From: Dyadobacter linearis
GTDB lineage: Bacteria > Bacteroidota > Bacteroidia > Cytophagales > Spirosomataceae
Direction: 5' to 3'
Assembly: GCF_907165045.1 (NCBI RefSeq)
Contig: NZ_CAJRAU010000009.1
Coordinates: 124,001-188,000, forward strand
Length of the DNA stretch: 64,000 bases
Shown: positions 26,805 through 36,043 of the stretch, one piece after another
Numbering within the stretch: the stretch's first letter is position 1
How the letters are laid out: each line of letters opens with the position of its first letter
The notes under the pieces: model-generated
Databases searched by the model: none
What the model was told of the DNA's origin: nothing
Seen by the model: only the letters and a program-made list of their open reading frames with translations
Made by a program: the position numbers and the translations under genes

Positions 26805-27845
26805 ATGCGTTTAAAAGATTATCCGGGAATTATCAGAAAGGCGTGGGCCGGATTTGACAATTCAATTGGGGTGAAGTTTGTTGAAGATATCAGTGCAATG
26901 GTATCTACGAACCATGTTTTCAGGGTGACGCTTGATAACGATGACAAGGTGATTGCCAAGCTTTCCTATTTTGGTAAATACGAGCATTTCAAGGAGGATC
27001 ACCGGATTATTCAGGCGCTGTCCAATAATTTGCTCTACCCTTTTGAGAATTTGCTGGCCCGGTCGCTGGTCAAAAATAACCAGGTTTATACTTACCGGTA
27101 CCAGGAGGATTTCGTCGATACCTGGGTTGTTTTTTACAACCCGATCCGCGCAGCAAACCGTCTTCCACGCAGATTAAATGAGGAGCAAATAGGTAAGCTG
27201 GGTGCAGAAACTGCAAGATTTCACCAGGCTTGCTTTCGCGCAAGCCGCTCAATACCAAAGTCTTCCAAGAACTTGCGGACAGATATTCAGCATTTGCTCG
27301 ATATTCTGGAAACGGATACCGGCCAATACGAGCACCGCGGTTTTATCAATATCCTGAAAAAACAGTGTGATATTTTTATGAAAAATATCCAGCGGCTGAA
27401 CGTGAGCGGATTTGATTTAATGCCCGTTTTCGTCGACTGGAATATTGGTAATTTCTCAGTGACCGACGATCTGAAATTCTACTCAAGATGGGACTACGAC
27501 TGGTTCAGGGTTTCATCACGCGTAATGGACTTTTATTTTTTTAGCCGGGTTTGTTCCAATGTCGGCGACAGGACGGTTTTCAGTTATCTGATCGGCCCGC
27601 TTACGGAAGACCGCTTTATGATTTTTCTTCAGGAATATCACAAAATATACCCGCTTACAGAGCGGGAAGTACTGTTTATGAAGGAGGCTTACCGGTTTTT
27701 TATCCTTAATTATGTGATAAAATATGGTAAATACTTCTTTCACAGATCCTATTGCGCCAAGCTGCAAAAGGAAGCTTACGAACTTTATTTTCCGTCCATT
27801 GAAGGGTTCGATGCGGATATAATCCTTCGGAAACTGAATATTTAA
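26805..27845 (+). CDS. Aminoglycoside phosphotransferase-fold kinase-like protein
   Basis: A 346-residue protein with a protein-kinase-like (APH/choline kinase) fold. The nucleotide-lobe lysine is probably in KVIAKLSYFGKYEHF. The catalytic loop reads VFVDWNIGNFSV, keeping Asp and the Asn five residues later, and the metal-binding DxD-like element is RWDYDWF. Phosphate acceptors in this fold range from choline and homoserine to antibiotics; nothing here favours one. A HAD phosphatase follows 34 bases later on the same strand, suggesting a kinase/phosphatase pair acting on one small molecule (inference). Confidence 0.65.
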   Translation: MRLKDYPGIIRKAWAGFDNSIGVKFVEDISAMVSTNHVFRVTLDNDDKVIAKLSYFGKYEHFKEDHRIIQALSNNLLYPFENLLARSLVKNNQVYTYRYQEDFVDTWVVFYNPIRAANRLPRRLNEEQIGKLGAETARFHQACFRASRSIPKSSKNLRTDIQHLLDILETDTGQYEHRGFINILKKQCDIFMKNIQRLNVSGFDLMPVFVDWNIGNFSVTDDLKFYSRWDYDWFRVSSRVMDFYFFSRVCSNVGDRTVFSYLIGPLTEDRFMIFLQEYHKIYPLTEREVLFMKEAYRFFILNYVIKYGKYFFHRSYCAKLQKEAYELYFPSIEGFDADIILRKLNI

Positions 27846-27879
27846 GGTCTTTGACTCATTGCTTATTTCACTTCTTACT

Positions 27880-28728
27880 ATGGTTCTCGATAATTTCAAG
27901 TCTGTTATTTCTAAATACGACGTCATTTTCTTCGATGCTTTCGGGGTTTTAAAAACATACAACGGACTGATTCCCGGGATAGAAAAAACATTCGACTATC
28001 TTAAAGAGCACGGAAAAGATTTCTATGTAGTTACCAACGACGCGTCGCGCAGCCCTGAGCAGCTCGCCGAATCCTACGTGAAAATGGGCATTGCCGATGT
28101 TACTGCCGACCGGATCATTTCATCGGGTATGCTGGCGCGGGAGTATCTGGATTACAAATTTCGCGAGGGCCTGGTAGCCTACGTCGGTACCGACAATTCG
28201 GCACATTATATTGAAACGCTGGGTCTGAAAACGATTTCTATCCGGGAAGTTAATCTGGACGAAGCACATAATATCAATGCACTCGTTTTTATGGATGATG
28301 AGGGTTTTGACTGGAATACAGATCTTACTAAAACGCTGAATTTGCTGCGCAAACGCAATATTCCGGTTATAGTTGCCAATACAGACAAAACTTATCCGGC
28401 ATCCAAAAACAGGCTTTCCATTGCCGTCGGAGCATTGGCCAAAATGATTGAGGATACCATAGGCAGGCAGTTTATCCGATTCGGAAAGCCTGATCCTCAG
28501 ATGTTTATTTTTGCGTATCAGCATATCAAAAATTACCCGAACGTCAGCAAAAGGAATATTCTGATGGTAGGAGATACGCTGCAGACTGACATTCTGGGAG
28601 GCAATAAATTTGGTCTGGACACTGCACTTGTACTCACGGGGAATACCCAGGCGGAGGATGCCGAGGTACGTATCAGGTCTACCGGCATTATCCCAACCTA
28701 CATTTGTGTATCAGCGGTAGTCGAGTAG
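27880..28728 (+). CDS. HAD-IIA family hydrolase
   Basis: A 282-residue HAD phosphatase of subclass IIA. Motif I reads VIFFDAFGVLK, with the nucleophile Asp but Phe in place of the usual second Asp. Motif II is FYVVTNDASRSPEQLAE, and motif IV is ILMVGDTLQTDILGGNKFG. The large cap lies between motifs II and III. The frame is open from a TTG at 27859, but the ATG at 27880 is preferred. It is probably co-transcribed with the kinase-like gene ahead of it. The substrate is unknown. Confidence 0.8.
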   Translation: MVLDNFKSVISKYDVIFFDAFGVLKTYNGLIPGIEKTFDYLKEHGKDFYVVTNDASRSPEQLAESYVKMGIADVTADRIISSGMLAREYLDYKFREGLVAYVGTDNSAHYIETLGLKTISIREVNLDEAHNINALVFMDDEGFDWNTDLTKTLNLLRKRNIPVIVANTDKTYPASKNRLSIAVGALAKMIEDTIGRQFIRFGKPDPQMFIFAYQHIKNYPNVSKRNILMVGDTLQTDILGGNKFGLDTALVLTGNTQAEDAEVRIRSTGIIPTYICVSAVVE

Positions 28729-28831
28729 CCGCAGGATAACTCAGAACTTTCATACGGAAACTGATTCCATACTGCAAACTGTCTTTGCAGCTTTCAGCCT
28801 TGTCTGTTACCCCAGACGAGCGGGTTTTCCA

Positions 28832-28863
28832 TTGAGAGTCTCGTCGATTTCCTGCTATTTTTG
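28832..28863 (+). promoter_or_regulatory. Promoter of the comM-like gene
   Basis: TTG (28832-28834), a 21-base spacer and TATTTTTG (28856-28863) match the Bacteroidota promoter. A transcript start near 28870 fits the ATG at 28903 and argues against the TTG at 28861 as a start codon. Confidence 0.5.
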
Positions 28864-28902
28864 CCGGGAGACGAATTTCACTTTTATCCTAATTACACAC
28901 AC

Positions 28903-30444
28903 ATGTTAGCGAAAACTTACGGAAGCGCCGTATTTGGCGTCGATGCGACCATTATCACGATTGAAGTGAATGTAGGTCAGGGACTAGGGTTTTTTATGGT
29001 GGGCCTGGCGGATAGCGCGGTGAAAGAAAGCCAGCAGCGGGTAGAAGCTTCCCTTAAATATTTCGGCTATAAAATGCCGCGGCAAAAGCTTGTGGTCAAC
29101 CTTGCGCCTGCTGATATCCGCAAGGAAGGTTCCGCTTACGACCTGCCTATTGCGCTTTGCACGCTCTATACATCGGAGCAGCTTACTTGTGAGCGCAGCC
29201 TCGAAGACTACATTATCCTTGGAGAACTTTCCCTCGACGGAATTTTGCGCCCGATCAAAGGCGTGCTGCCTATTGCGATCGAAGCGCGGAAGCAGGGTTT
29301 TAAGGGGTTGATATTACCGGCCGAAAATGCGCACGAAGCTGCGATCGTCAATAATATCGACGTTATTCCGGTGGAAACGCTGCCGGATGCGATCGCTTTT
29401 TTCGAGGGAAAACTCAATATAGATCCGGTAAAAGTTGATACGCGGGATTTGTTCTTTGCTACACAAAATGAATATGATGCTGATTTCGAACATGTTCAGG
29501 GTCAGGAGAATATCAAGCGCGCACTCGAAATAGCAGCTGCGGGCGGGCATAATGCAATTATGATCGGTCCGCCGGGTTCAGGGAAAACAATGCTGGCGAA
29601 GCGGATTCCAGGTATTCTGCCTCCGCTAAGTCTGCCGGAAGCACTGGAAACCACCAAAATACATTCAGTAGCCGGCAAGCTCGGCAAGCGCGCGACGCTC
29701 GTTTCGCGGCGACCTTTCCGTGCACCGCACCATTCCATCAGCGACGTGGCGCTAGTGGGCGGCGGAAGTTACCCGCAGCCGGGCGAGATTTCGCTGGCGC
29801 ATAATGGGGTGCTTTTTCTGGATGAGCTGCCGGAGTTCAAAAGGTCGGTGCTGGAAGTAATGCGACAGCCGCTGGAAGAGCGTAAGGTTACAATTTCGCG
29901 TGCAAAAATGGCGGTTGAATTTCCGGCAAACTTCATGCTCATCGCCAGTATGAACCCTTGTCCGTGCGGCTATTACAATCATCCCGAAAAGCAATGCGTT
30001 TGCGGCCCGGGCATGGTGCAAAAGTACCTGAACAAGATTAGCGGCCCGCTTCTGGACCGGATCGACCTGCACGTGGAAGTGACGCCCGTGTCCTTTGATC
30101 AAATCGCTTCTACGCGAAAATCGGAAAGCAGTGCCGAGATCCGCGAGCGCGTAATTAGTGCCAGGCAGAAGCAAACCGAACGTTTTAAAGATAAAAAAGA
30201 GATCTATTCCAATGCGATGATGACGCCGGAAATGGTGAAAGAAATCTGCGTAATTGAAGACGCCGGAAAAGCACTTTTACGCAAAGCAATGGAACGACTG
30301 GGTCTTTCTGCCCGGGCTTACGACCGCATATTAAAAGTGTCCCGCACCATCGCCGATCTCGCCGACAGTGACGATATCAAAGTAGAACACCTCGCCGAAG
30401 CGATCCAGTACCGGAGTCTGGATCGGGAAAATTGGGCGGGGTGA
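28903..30444 (+). CDS. comM: YifB/ComM family Mg chelatase-like AAA ATPase
   Basis: A 513-residue protein. The N-terminal ChlI-like domain has YGSAVFGVDATIITIEVNVG, the AAA domain has Walker A GPPGSGKTMLAKRIP and Walker B LFLDELPEF, and a C-terminal Mg-chelatase domain with SARAYDRILKVSRTIADL follows. A four-cysteine cluster (CPCGYYNHPEKQCVCG) sits in the AAA part, as in the family. ComM is a hexameric helicase that extends branch migration when incoming single-stranded DNA recombines. The ATG at 28903 is chosen because the upstream TTG falls in the promoter. No other competence gene is nearby. Confidence 0.9.
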   Translation: MLAKTYGSAVFGVDATIITIEVNVGQGLGFFMVGLADSAVKESQQRVEASLKYFGYKMPRQKLVVNLAPADIRKEGSAYDLPIALCTLYTSEQLTCERSLEDYIILGELSLDGILRPIKGVLPIAIEARKQGFKGLILPAENAHEAAIVNNIDVIPVETLPDAIAFFEGKLNIDPVKVDTRDLFFATQNEYDADFEHVQGQENIKRALEIAAAGGHNAIMIGPPGSGKTMLAKRIPGILPPLSLPEALETTKIHSVAGKLGKRATLVSRRPFRAPHHSISDVALVGGGSYPQPGEISLAHNGVLFLDELPEFKRSVLEVMRQPLEERKVTISRAKMAVEFPANFMLIASMNPCPCGYYNHPEKQCVCGPGMVQKYLNKISGPLLDRIDLHVEVTPVSFDQIASTRKSESSAEIRERVISARQKQTERFKDKKEIYSNAMMTPEMVKEICVIEDAGKALLRKAMERLGLSARAYDRILKVSRTIADLADSDDIKVEHLAEAIQYRSLDRENWAG

Positions 30445-30490
30445 GTGATATAGCTTTTTTTAATAATCCTACAATTGTAATTGTAACACT

Positions 30491-31180
30491 ATGAATAGCA
30501 GCATTATCTCGAGAATCTTGGAAAGCCCTGATGCCTACTTGATTGTGGATGCAGCTGAGCGAGCTTTGGAAAAAGAAAGAGAATTGCGTCTGAAATTTTT
30601 AGATGAAATTACTGACGATGATAGAGCTGAATTTATTAATGGCGAAATTATCAAGCACGCACCAGAATGTTTGAAACACAATCGCGTGAACGGCTTGGTG
30701 CTTCGTCTTTTAGGTTTGTGCGTTACGAAACAGCAAAATGGCGAGTTTGGATTTGGGAAATTGATGATATGTCTAACCCGCAATGCCTACCAGCCGGATT
30801 TTTGCTTTTTCAACAATGAAAAATCTAGCCAATTTACAGCCGATCAGACACTTTTCCCCGCGCCCAATTTTATAGCTGAGATAATCTCAATTTCTTCAGA
30901 GCAACGCGACAGAGGAGTAAAGTTTAGAGACTATCAAGCGCATCAGATAGAGGAATACTGGATCATCGACCCAGACTGTGAAAAGATTGACCAATATCAT
31001 TTAAAGGGAGATGAATATGAATTGATTCTCAAATCCGGCAATGGAACCATTACGAGCTTTGCAATTGAAGGATTGCATATTCCAATTCGTTCTATTTTCG
31101 ACGCGAATGAAAATTTAAAAACCCTGCAAGATTTAGGATACACTCAAAGTTCCTCTACACTTACCCCACCCAATTCCTGA
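30491..31180 (+). CDS. Uma2 family (DUF820) restriction endonuclease-fold protein
   Basis: A 229-residue Uma2-family protein with a PD-(D/E)xK core: YQPDFCFFNN supplies the aspartate and FIAEIISISSEQRDRGVKFRDY the Glu and the following conserved residues, ending in IEEYWIIDPD. An N-terminal extension of about 45 residues precedes the domain. The family is very abundant in cyanobacteria and Bacteroidota and its biological role is not settled. The last 37 bases overlap the convergent lipoprotein gene. Confidence 0.8.
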   Translation: MNSSIISRILESPDAYLIVDAAERALEKERELRLKFLDEITDDDRAEFINGEIIKHAPECLKHNRVNGLVLRLLGLCVTKQQNGEFGFGKLMICLTRNAYQPDFCFFNNEKSSQFTADQTLFPAPNFIAEIISISSEQRDRGVKFRDYQAHQIEEYWIIDPDCEKIDQYHLKGDEYELILKSGNGTITSFAIEGLHIPIRSIFDANENLKTLQDLGYTQSSSTLTPPNS

Positions 31181-31932
31181 AACAGCGTTTGCCAGTAATG
31201 CGTGACGTGGGGGTTGTTTTCTTTGGTGGATGCAGTGGGTTCGAAAGGCGAGACGATCGTCACCTGCGGCGAGCCGATTGCGTATTGATCCAATTTCTTG
31301 GTATCAGCTTTTGCATCAGCTTCGGCTTCTGAATCGTTCTTTGGTGGTTTGATATGAAAGTCTCTGCGATCAGCGCCTTTGACACTTTCTACCATATCAC
31401 TGAAATAATAAACCTTTACCTCCGAGCCGCTTTCGCCAGCTTTTGCGATCACCGGCAGGCTCGCCCAAATATCCGTGGATTGATTCGAAGCGCCCGTATT
31501 CTGCTGATTCAATTTGGCGAGTAACTGTCTCAGGTAGATACCCTTTTCTTTTTGCAGCGAGAGTTGAAAAGCTGTTTCAATTCCCTCTCGGTCAGTCGCA
31601 TTCACACCTTCCAGGTTGTCTTTTTCGGTTCTTACGGTTAGTGACAATGCTCTTGCTTTTGAAGTATTTTCGTGGATAAAATACACTTCCAGCTTATCGC
31701 CTTTATTCCGCATATTGGTTTCCACAATATCGGTCAGCGCCTGGCGATATTTGTCGTTTACATAGTTTTTATCAATATGCACGCTTTGCGTTTTATCCAG
31801 AAAAACCAGCGTATAGATCGGTGCGTCCGGTATCGCCTTGTCAGTTTCTTTTTCAGAGCCGCAGGAAACCAGAAAAGTGAGTAACGAAAGAAATGAGAGA
31901 GACTTGAAGAACTGATTCTGCTGAGGTTTCAT
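31144..31932 (-). CDS. Lipoprotein with von Willebrand factor A-like features
   Basis: A 262-residue lipoprotein (signal SFLSLLTFLVSC, cysteine at residue 24). After the signal, YTLVFLDKTQSVHID resembles the metal-binding DxSxS motif of VWA domains (here DxTxS), and KVYYFSDMVES later matches the second conserved Asp strand of that fold. This suggests a VWA-type binding domain, but the match is by eye only. A lysine/aspartate-rich low-complexity loop lies at about residues 196-212. The 3-prime end overlaps the Uma2 gene on the other strand. Function is unknown. Confidence 0.65.
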   Translation of the reverse strand: MKPQQNQFFKSLSFLSLLTFLVSCGSEKETDKAIPDAPIYTLVFLDKTQSVHIDKNYVNDKYRQALTDIVETNMRNKGDKLEVYFIHENTSKARALSLTVRTEKDNLEGVNATDREGIETAFQLSLQKEKGIYLRQLLAKLNQQNTGASNQSTDIWASLPVIAKAGESGSEVKVYYFSDMVESVKGADRRDFHIKPPKNDSEAEADAKADTKKLDQYAIGSPQVTIVSPFEPTASTKENNPHVTHYWQTLFQELGGVSVEEL

Positions 31933-32025
31933 GGGGCTTTTTTATTTTGGCTAAAACTAATCTGTTCATAAATAGCACACAACGGCAAACGGGAGCAACG
32001 GTTAAATATTTTACGCTAAAACAGA

Positions 32026-32057
32026 AAACCCTTCAAAACGTGTGCCTTGAAGGGTTT
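32026..32057 (-). terminator. Rho-independent terminator after fabI
   Basis: AAACCCTTCAA and TTGAAGGGTTT form an 11-base perfect stem about 30 bases downstream of the fabI stop on the minus strand, followed by TTCTGTTTT. Confidence 0.75.
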
Positions 32058-32085
32058 AATTTCTGTAAGCTTATGCTTGAATTCC

Positions 32086-32907
32086 TTATTTATGCTGATC
32101 CTGGATCATGGTAACCAGTTCTTCCGAGATACCAGTCGACGAGTAACCGCCGTCGTGATATAGGTTTTGCATGGTAACGTAGCGTGTCAGATCCGAGAAC
32201 AATGTAATTGCATAATTTGCACAATCGTCGGCAGAAGCATTTCCAAGAGGGCTCATTTTATCGGCAAATTCGTAAAATGCGTCAAAACCAGCAATTCCTG
32301 AACCAGCTTTTGTCTTGGTAGGCGATTGCGAAATGGTATTTACGCGGACATTTTTAGACTTACCGTAACGGTAACCGTAGCTGCGCGCAATGCTTTCCAA
32401 CAATGCTTTTGCCTCAGCCATATCATTATAAAAAGAGTACGTACGCTGAGCTGCAATGTAGGATAATGCCACAACCGATCCCCATTCGCTAAGAGCATCC
32501 TGCTTTTCAGCAACCTGCAAAAATTTATGCAAAGAAAGCGCGGAGATATCTAGGCCTTTCTGAAACCATTCGTAGTTCAGATCACCATATTCTTTGCCTT
32601 TTCTCACATTGAGCGACATACCGATCGAATGCAGGACAAAGTCAATTTTACCGCCCAGGATTTCGGTCGATTTCGAGAACAGATTTTCAATATCCTCAAC
32701 AGAAGTGGCGTCGGCAGGAATGATTTCAGCATCGCATTGTTTGGCCAGATCATTGATCGCGCCCATACGCATAGCGATCGGAGCGTTTGTCAACGTGAAT
32801 GTGGCGCCTTCTTCTTTTGCTTTCAGGGCTACTTTCCATGCGATAGAATTCTCGTCCAATGCCCCTGAAATAATTCCTCTTTTTCCTTTTAATAAACCGT
32901 AAGCCAT
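32086..32907 (-). CDS. fabI: Enoyl-ACP reductase FabI
   Basis: A 273-residue short-chain reductase catalysing the last step of fatty acid chain elongation. The N-terminus LKGKRGIISGALDENSIAW is the divergent FabI nucleotide-binding motif. The catalytic pair is in SFYNDMAEAKALLES, with Tyr and Lys separated by six residues as in FabI. It has a single-gene terminator and an adjacent upstream alpha/beta hydrolase gene 80 bases away on the same strand. Confidence 0.95.
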   Translation of the reverse strand: MAYGLLKGKRGIISGALDENSIAWKVALKAKEEGATFTLTNAPIAMRMGAINDLAKQCDAEIIPADATSVEDIENLFSKSTEILGGKIDFVLHSIGMSLNVRKGKEYGDLNYEWFQKGLDISALSLHKFLQVAEKQDALSEWGSVVALSYIAAQRTYSFYNDMAEAKALLESIARSYGYRYGKSKNVRVNTISQSPTKTKAGSGIAGFDAFYEFADKMSPLGNASADDCANYAITLFSDLTRYVTMQNLYHDGGYSSTGISEELVTMIQDQHK

Positions 32908-32987
32908 GTTTTCCTTTTCTATTGATTAATTAGGATAAGTCCGTTTGAGGTGGTAAAGTAAATAATTTTTGACGGGTTTGCCAGAAT

Positions 32988-34028
32988 TTAGTCTGCCCAA
33001 CTCACAGCACTTTGCTGAGTTGTAGTTCCTGCTACCGGTTTCATCAGCAGCTTTTCCATAAAAAACTGGTCGGTAGCTTCATATACGCCTTTCACATCTT
33101 TCGATCGCAGTCTGGAAGCGATCACGTGATCGCCGCTTTCCGGAAATGCCTTTTCTACTTTCAGATTATCGGGTGTGCCCAGCTGCGGAAACATTTTCTG
33201 AATAGCCGCCACCGACACGACCTGATCCTGTTCTTTGTCATTTTTAAAATAATATCCTACAAAAACGGGCATTTTGATCCGCTCGTACACTTCGCGGCGC
33301 GAGATCACGTCCATCATTTGCTGCAAAGTGACGAGCCCATTGGAATTATAACCTTGCAGCCAGAACTGCGCGTGTTCAGGAATCGTGTCTTTGGAAGTAT
33401 TATGTTCACCCATTACCTGGTTCAAAATCTGCTTTCCCCACGGCCCGGTGATCAGTTTCAGGCTCGGATTGGCTACTTCCATGCAAGGAGAATACAGAAC
33501 CAGTCCTTTAATCTCAGGGTGAGTTGAAGCCAGATAAACCGATAACAGTCCGCCCGCCGAAGTGCCTATAACAATCACACTGTCACCCAGCGCTTTACCT
33601 ATTGCCAGCGCCCTTTTTGCTCCGGCCAGAAAGTTATTTGGGGTAAGGTCGTCGAATGCATTGGGATCACTGATACCCGCGTCGTGCATGCGGGAGAGGT
33701 ACAGGTTCGCTCCGTATTTTTTTGCAAGATCTTTATGTATCGGGTCGCCTTCCGCCCAGCTCGCCCCGAAACCGTGTATGTAAACAATGCTGTATGGCGT
33801 CTTTTCTTTCTTCGTACTATCTGCCCAGATAATGCGCGCTTCATTGTCATTTTTAAGCAGCGCAGTCCCTTTTTCAGACTGTATTATTTCCTGTTCAAGC
33901 TTTGCGAGGTCACTTGTTATGGTAGGTAAAACGGGAGTCAGGCGCGCGTCCGGCACCTTTGGCCCGGCATAATACGCGATTCCCAAAATGACAAAAATCA
34001 CGATTAACGACACCAGAAGTTTTAACAT
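32988..34028 (-). CDS. Membrane-anchored alpha/beta hydrolase
   Basis: A 346-residue alpha/beta hydrolase with an N-terminal signal anchor (LLVSLIVIFVILGIAYYAG). The oxyanion region is YIHGFGASWAEGDP, the nucleophile elbow GTSAGGLLSVYLAS, and the probable catalytic histidine lies in PESGDHVIASRL. It probably faces the periplasm as an esterase or lipase; the substrate is unknown. It lies ahead of fabI on the same strand, but no functional link is evident beyond lipid chemistry. Confidence 0.78.
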   Translation of the reverse strand: MLKLLVSLIVIFVILGIAYYAGPKVPDARLTPVLPTITSDLAKLEQEIIQSEKGTALLKNDNEARIIWADSTKKEKTPYSIVYIHGFGASWAEGDPIHKDLAKKYGANLYLSRMHDAGISDPNAFDDLTPNNFLAGAKRALAIGKALGDSVIVIGTSAGGLLSVYLASTHPEIKGLVLYSPCMEVANPSLKLITGPWGKQILNQVMGEHNTSKDTIPEHAQFWLQGYNSNGLVTLQQMMDVISRREVYERIKMPVFVGYYFKNDKEQDQVVSVAAIQKMFPQLGTPDNLKVEKAFPESGDHVIASRLRSKDVKGVYEATDQFFMEKLLMKPVAGTTTQQSAVSWAD

Positions 34029-34089
34029 TTTTTATGAGCTAAGAAGGTTTATCAATACTATCTTGCAAACATAATCTAATATCCTTTCT

Positions 34090-34776
34090 ATGCCCAACCT
34101 GCTACTAGTTGAGGACGATGCAAACCTGGGATCGCTGCTTCAGGAATATCTTACCGATAAAGGCTTCCCTACCGATCTTGCTACTGATGGACAGAAAGGT
34201 TGGCAGAGTTTTGTCGACAAAGAATATGACCTGTGCATATTCGATGTGATGATGCCGAAAAAAGACGGTTTTTCTCTTGCAAAAGAAGTGAGAATGAGCG
34301 GGCGCGATGTTCCGATCATTTTTCTGACTGCAAAATCGATGAAGGAAGACACAATGCAGGGTTTTCGGGCCGGGGCGGACGATTATGTGACCAAGCCTTT
34401 TGACAGGGAAGAATTGCTGCTTCGCATTGAAGCGATTTTGCGGCGGTATAAGAAACAGCCTGATTCACAGGAAGCTACCAAAATCTTTATTGTTGGTCAA
34501 TATACTTTCGATTACAGCCACCAGCAGCTGACTGCGAATGAGAAGTCTGCCAGACTGACCAGCAAAGAATCCGAGCTGCTCAAATTATTTTGCCAAAACC
34601 TTAATCAGCCGATCAGCCGCAGCTTCGCATTGAAAACCATCTGGGGCGACGATTCGTACTTTAATGCAAGAAGTATGGACGTTTACATCACCAAACTCCG
34701 CAAATACCTCCGCGAAGACCCGACTATTCAGATCATGAACCTGCATGGGGAGGGGTTTAAGTTGATGGTGGGGTGA
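34090..34776 (+). CDS. OmpR-type response regulator
   Basis: A 228-residue response regulator. The receiver domain has VEDDANLG (acidic pocket), the phospho-acceptor aspartate in LCIFDVMMPKKDG (about residue 53), the Thr of IIFLTAKS and the Lys of YVTKPFDREEL. The C-terminal winged helix ends in RSMDVYITKLRKYLREDP, as in OmpR/PhoB proteins. No histidine kinase gene lies next to it, so its kinase must be encoded elsewhere; RprY-like regulators in Bacteroidota are often arranged this way. Confidence 0.9.
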   Translation: MPNLLLVEDDANLGSLLQEYLTDKGFPTDLATDGQKGWQSFVDKEYDLCIFDVMMPKKDGFSLAKEVRMSGRDVPIIFLTAKSMKEDTMQGFRAGADDYVTKPFDREELLLRIEAILRRYKKQPDSQEATKIFIVGQYTFDYSHQQLTANEKSARLTSKESELLKLFCQNLNQPISRSFALKTIWGDDSYFNARSMDVYITKLRKYLREDPTIQIMNLHGEGFKLMVG

Positions 34777-34875
34777 AGGGGGGAGGAAGGGAGGATGGAG
34801 GAAAGGGAGGAGGGAGGAAAGGGGGCGGCCCGCGTAGGGAGGAAGGGAAGGGAGGATGGAAAATGGGGGAGGAAG
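34767..34875. repeat. Purine-only G-rich tract with GGGAGGA repeats
   Basis: About 110 bases are almost entirely G and A on the plus strand, with two near copies of GGGAGGAAGGGAGGATGG (34782 and 34838 regions) and one interruption (CGGCCCGCGTA). It starts at the end of the response regulator gene and lies before hemB. Several G runs could form a G-quadruplex; no gene is seen in it. Confidence 0.7.
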
Positions 34876-34983
34876 TTTTTGGGTTTGGGAAACTGAAATT
34901 GTGGCGGGATGGTTTTTTATTTGCGTAAATATTCAAGTAGCTAATAAAAGCCGGCAGCCGAGTGCTGACGCCGAAAGCCCATC

Positions 34984-35964
34984 ATGATCGATATATCTCG
35001 TCGCCCTAGACGCAATAGAAAGTCTGCAGGAATCAGGGAACTGGTTCAGGAAACAAATCTTCAGGTTTCCGATTTTATTTACCCGATGTTTGTCCAGGAA
35101 GGTACTCACCAGAAGATTGAGGTGAAATCAATGCCTGGTATTCACCGGTTTTCGCTCGACAATCTGCTTGAAGAACTGAAACAAGTAACTGATCTCGGCA
35201 TTCGCGCGATCGATCTTTTCCCAAATTATCCTGAGAGTAAAAAAGACAGAACTGCTTCTGAAAGTTATAAGGAAGATACTTTTTACCTGAGAGCGATCAC
35301 CGCAATCAAAGAACGTTTTCCGGAATTGGTAATCATGACGGACGTCGCGATGGATCCTTACAGCTCCGACGGTCACGATGGATTGGTGGAAAACGGGAAG
35401 ATCGTTAACGACGCTACGCTGGAAATTCTGGCGAATATGTCGCTTGCTCAGGCGAAGGCTGGCGCTGATATCCTTGGTCCGAGCGATATGATGGACGGAA
35501 GAGTGGGTTACATTCGCCGCCACCTCGATTCGCATGGTTTTACGGACGTGAGTATCATGTCCTATTCTGCCAAATATGCGAGCGCATTTTACGGACCTTT
35601 CCGCGATGCGCTGGAATCTGCTCCTAAGTTTGGCGATAAAAAAACCTACCAGATGAACCCGGCGAATAAGCGGGAGGCACTACTGGAAGCGCAGCTGGAC
35701 TTTGATGAAGGTGCTGATATGCTGATGGTTAAGCCTGCATTATCCTATTTGGATATTATCCGTTTGCTGGATGAAAACTTCGATATTCCTATTGCTGCCT
35801 ACAACGTTTCCGGCGAATACGCGATGATCAAAGCCGCCGCCCAAAACGGCTGGCTGGACGGCGACCGCGCGATGATGGAAGTCCTCATGAGCATCCGCCG
35901 CGCAGGTGCAAAATGCATTCTGACGTATTTCGCTAAGGAAGCTGCGGTGATTTTAAATAGGTAG
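34984..35964 (+). CDS. hemB: Delta-aminolevulinic acid dehydratase (porphobilinogen synthase)
   Basis: A 326-residue enzyme that condenses two 5-aminolevulinate molecules to porphobilinogen in heme synthesis. Schiff-base lysines are in SYSAKYASAFYGPFRDA and MLMVKPALSYLDII. The metal-site segment reads DVAMDPYSSDGHDG, with aspartates in place of the cysteines of the zinc type, so it should be a magnesium-type enzyme. It stands alone here, although the hmu heme-uptake operon is in the same window 31 kb away. Confidence 0.95.
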   Translation: MIDISRRPRRNRKSAGIRELVQETNLQVSDFIYPMFVQEGTHQKIEVKSMPGIHRFSLDNLLEELKQVTDLGIRAIDLFPNYPESKKDRTASESYKEDTFYLRAITAIKERFPELVIMTDVAMDPYSSDGHDGLVENGKIVNDATLEILANMSLAQAKAGADILGPSDMMDGRVGYIRRHLDSHGFTDVSIMSYSAKYASAFYGPFRDALESAPKFGDKKTYQMNPANKREALLEAQLDFDEGADMLMVKPALSYLDIIRLLDENFDIPIAAYNVSGEYAMIKAAAQNGWLDGDRAMMEVLMSIRRAGAKCILTYFAKEAAVILNR

Positions 35965-36021
35965 TGGGGTAGGAGACTGGCCTGATAAGTGGAAATCAAA
36001 GTTAATTGTTAAAACATTATA

Positions 36022-36035
36022 TTTGTTTAAACAAA
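36022..36035. promoter_or_regulatory. Palindromic operator-like site overlapping the vapB promoter
   Basis: TTTGTTTAAACAAA is a perfect 14-base palindrome that overlaps the -7 box TATATTTG (36018-36025) of the antitoxin-toxin pair. Type II antitoxins commonly repress their own promoter through such a site. Confidence 0.4.
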
Positions 36036-36043
36036 AGAAGACT

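Noticed and set aside
34767..34875. GGAGG tract as a strong ribosome binding site
   Set aside because: It is over 100 bases from the hemB start, repeated many times, and Bacteroidota rely little on Shine-Dalgarno pairing.
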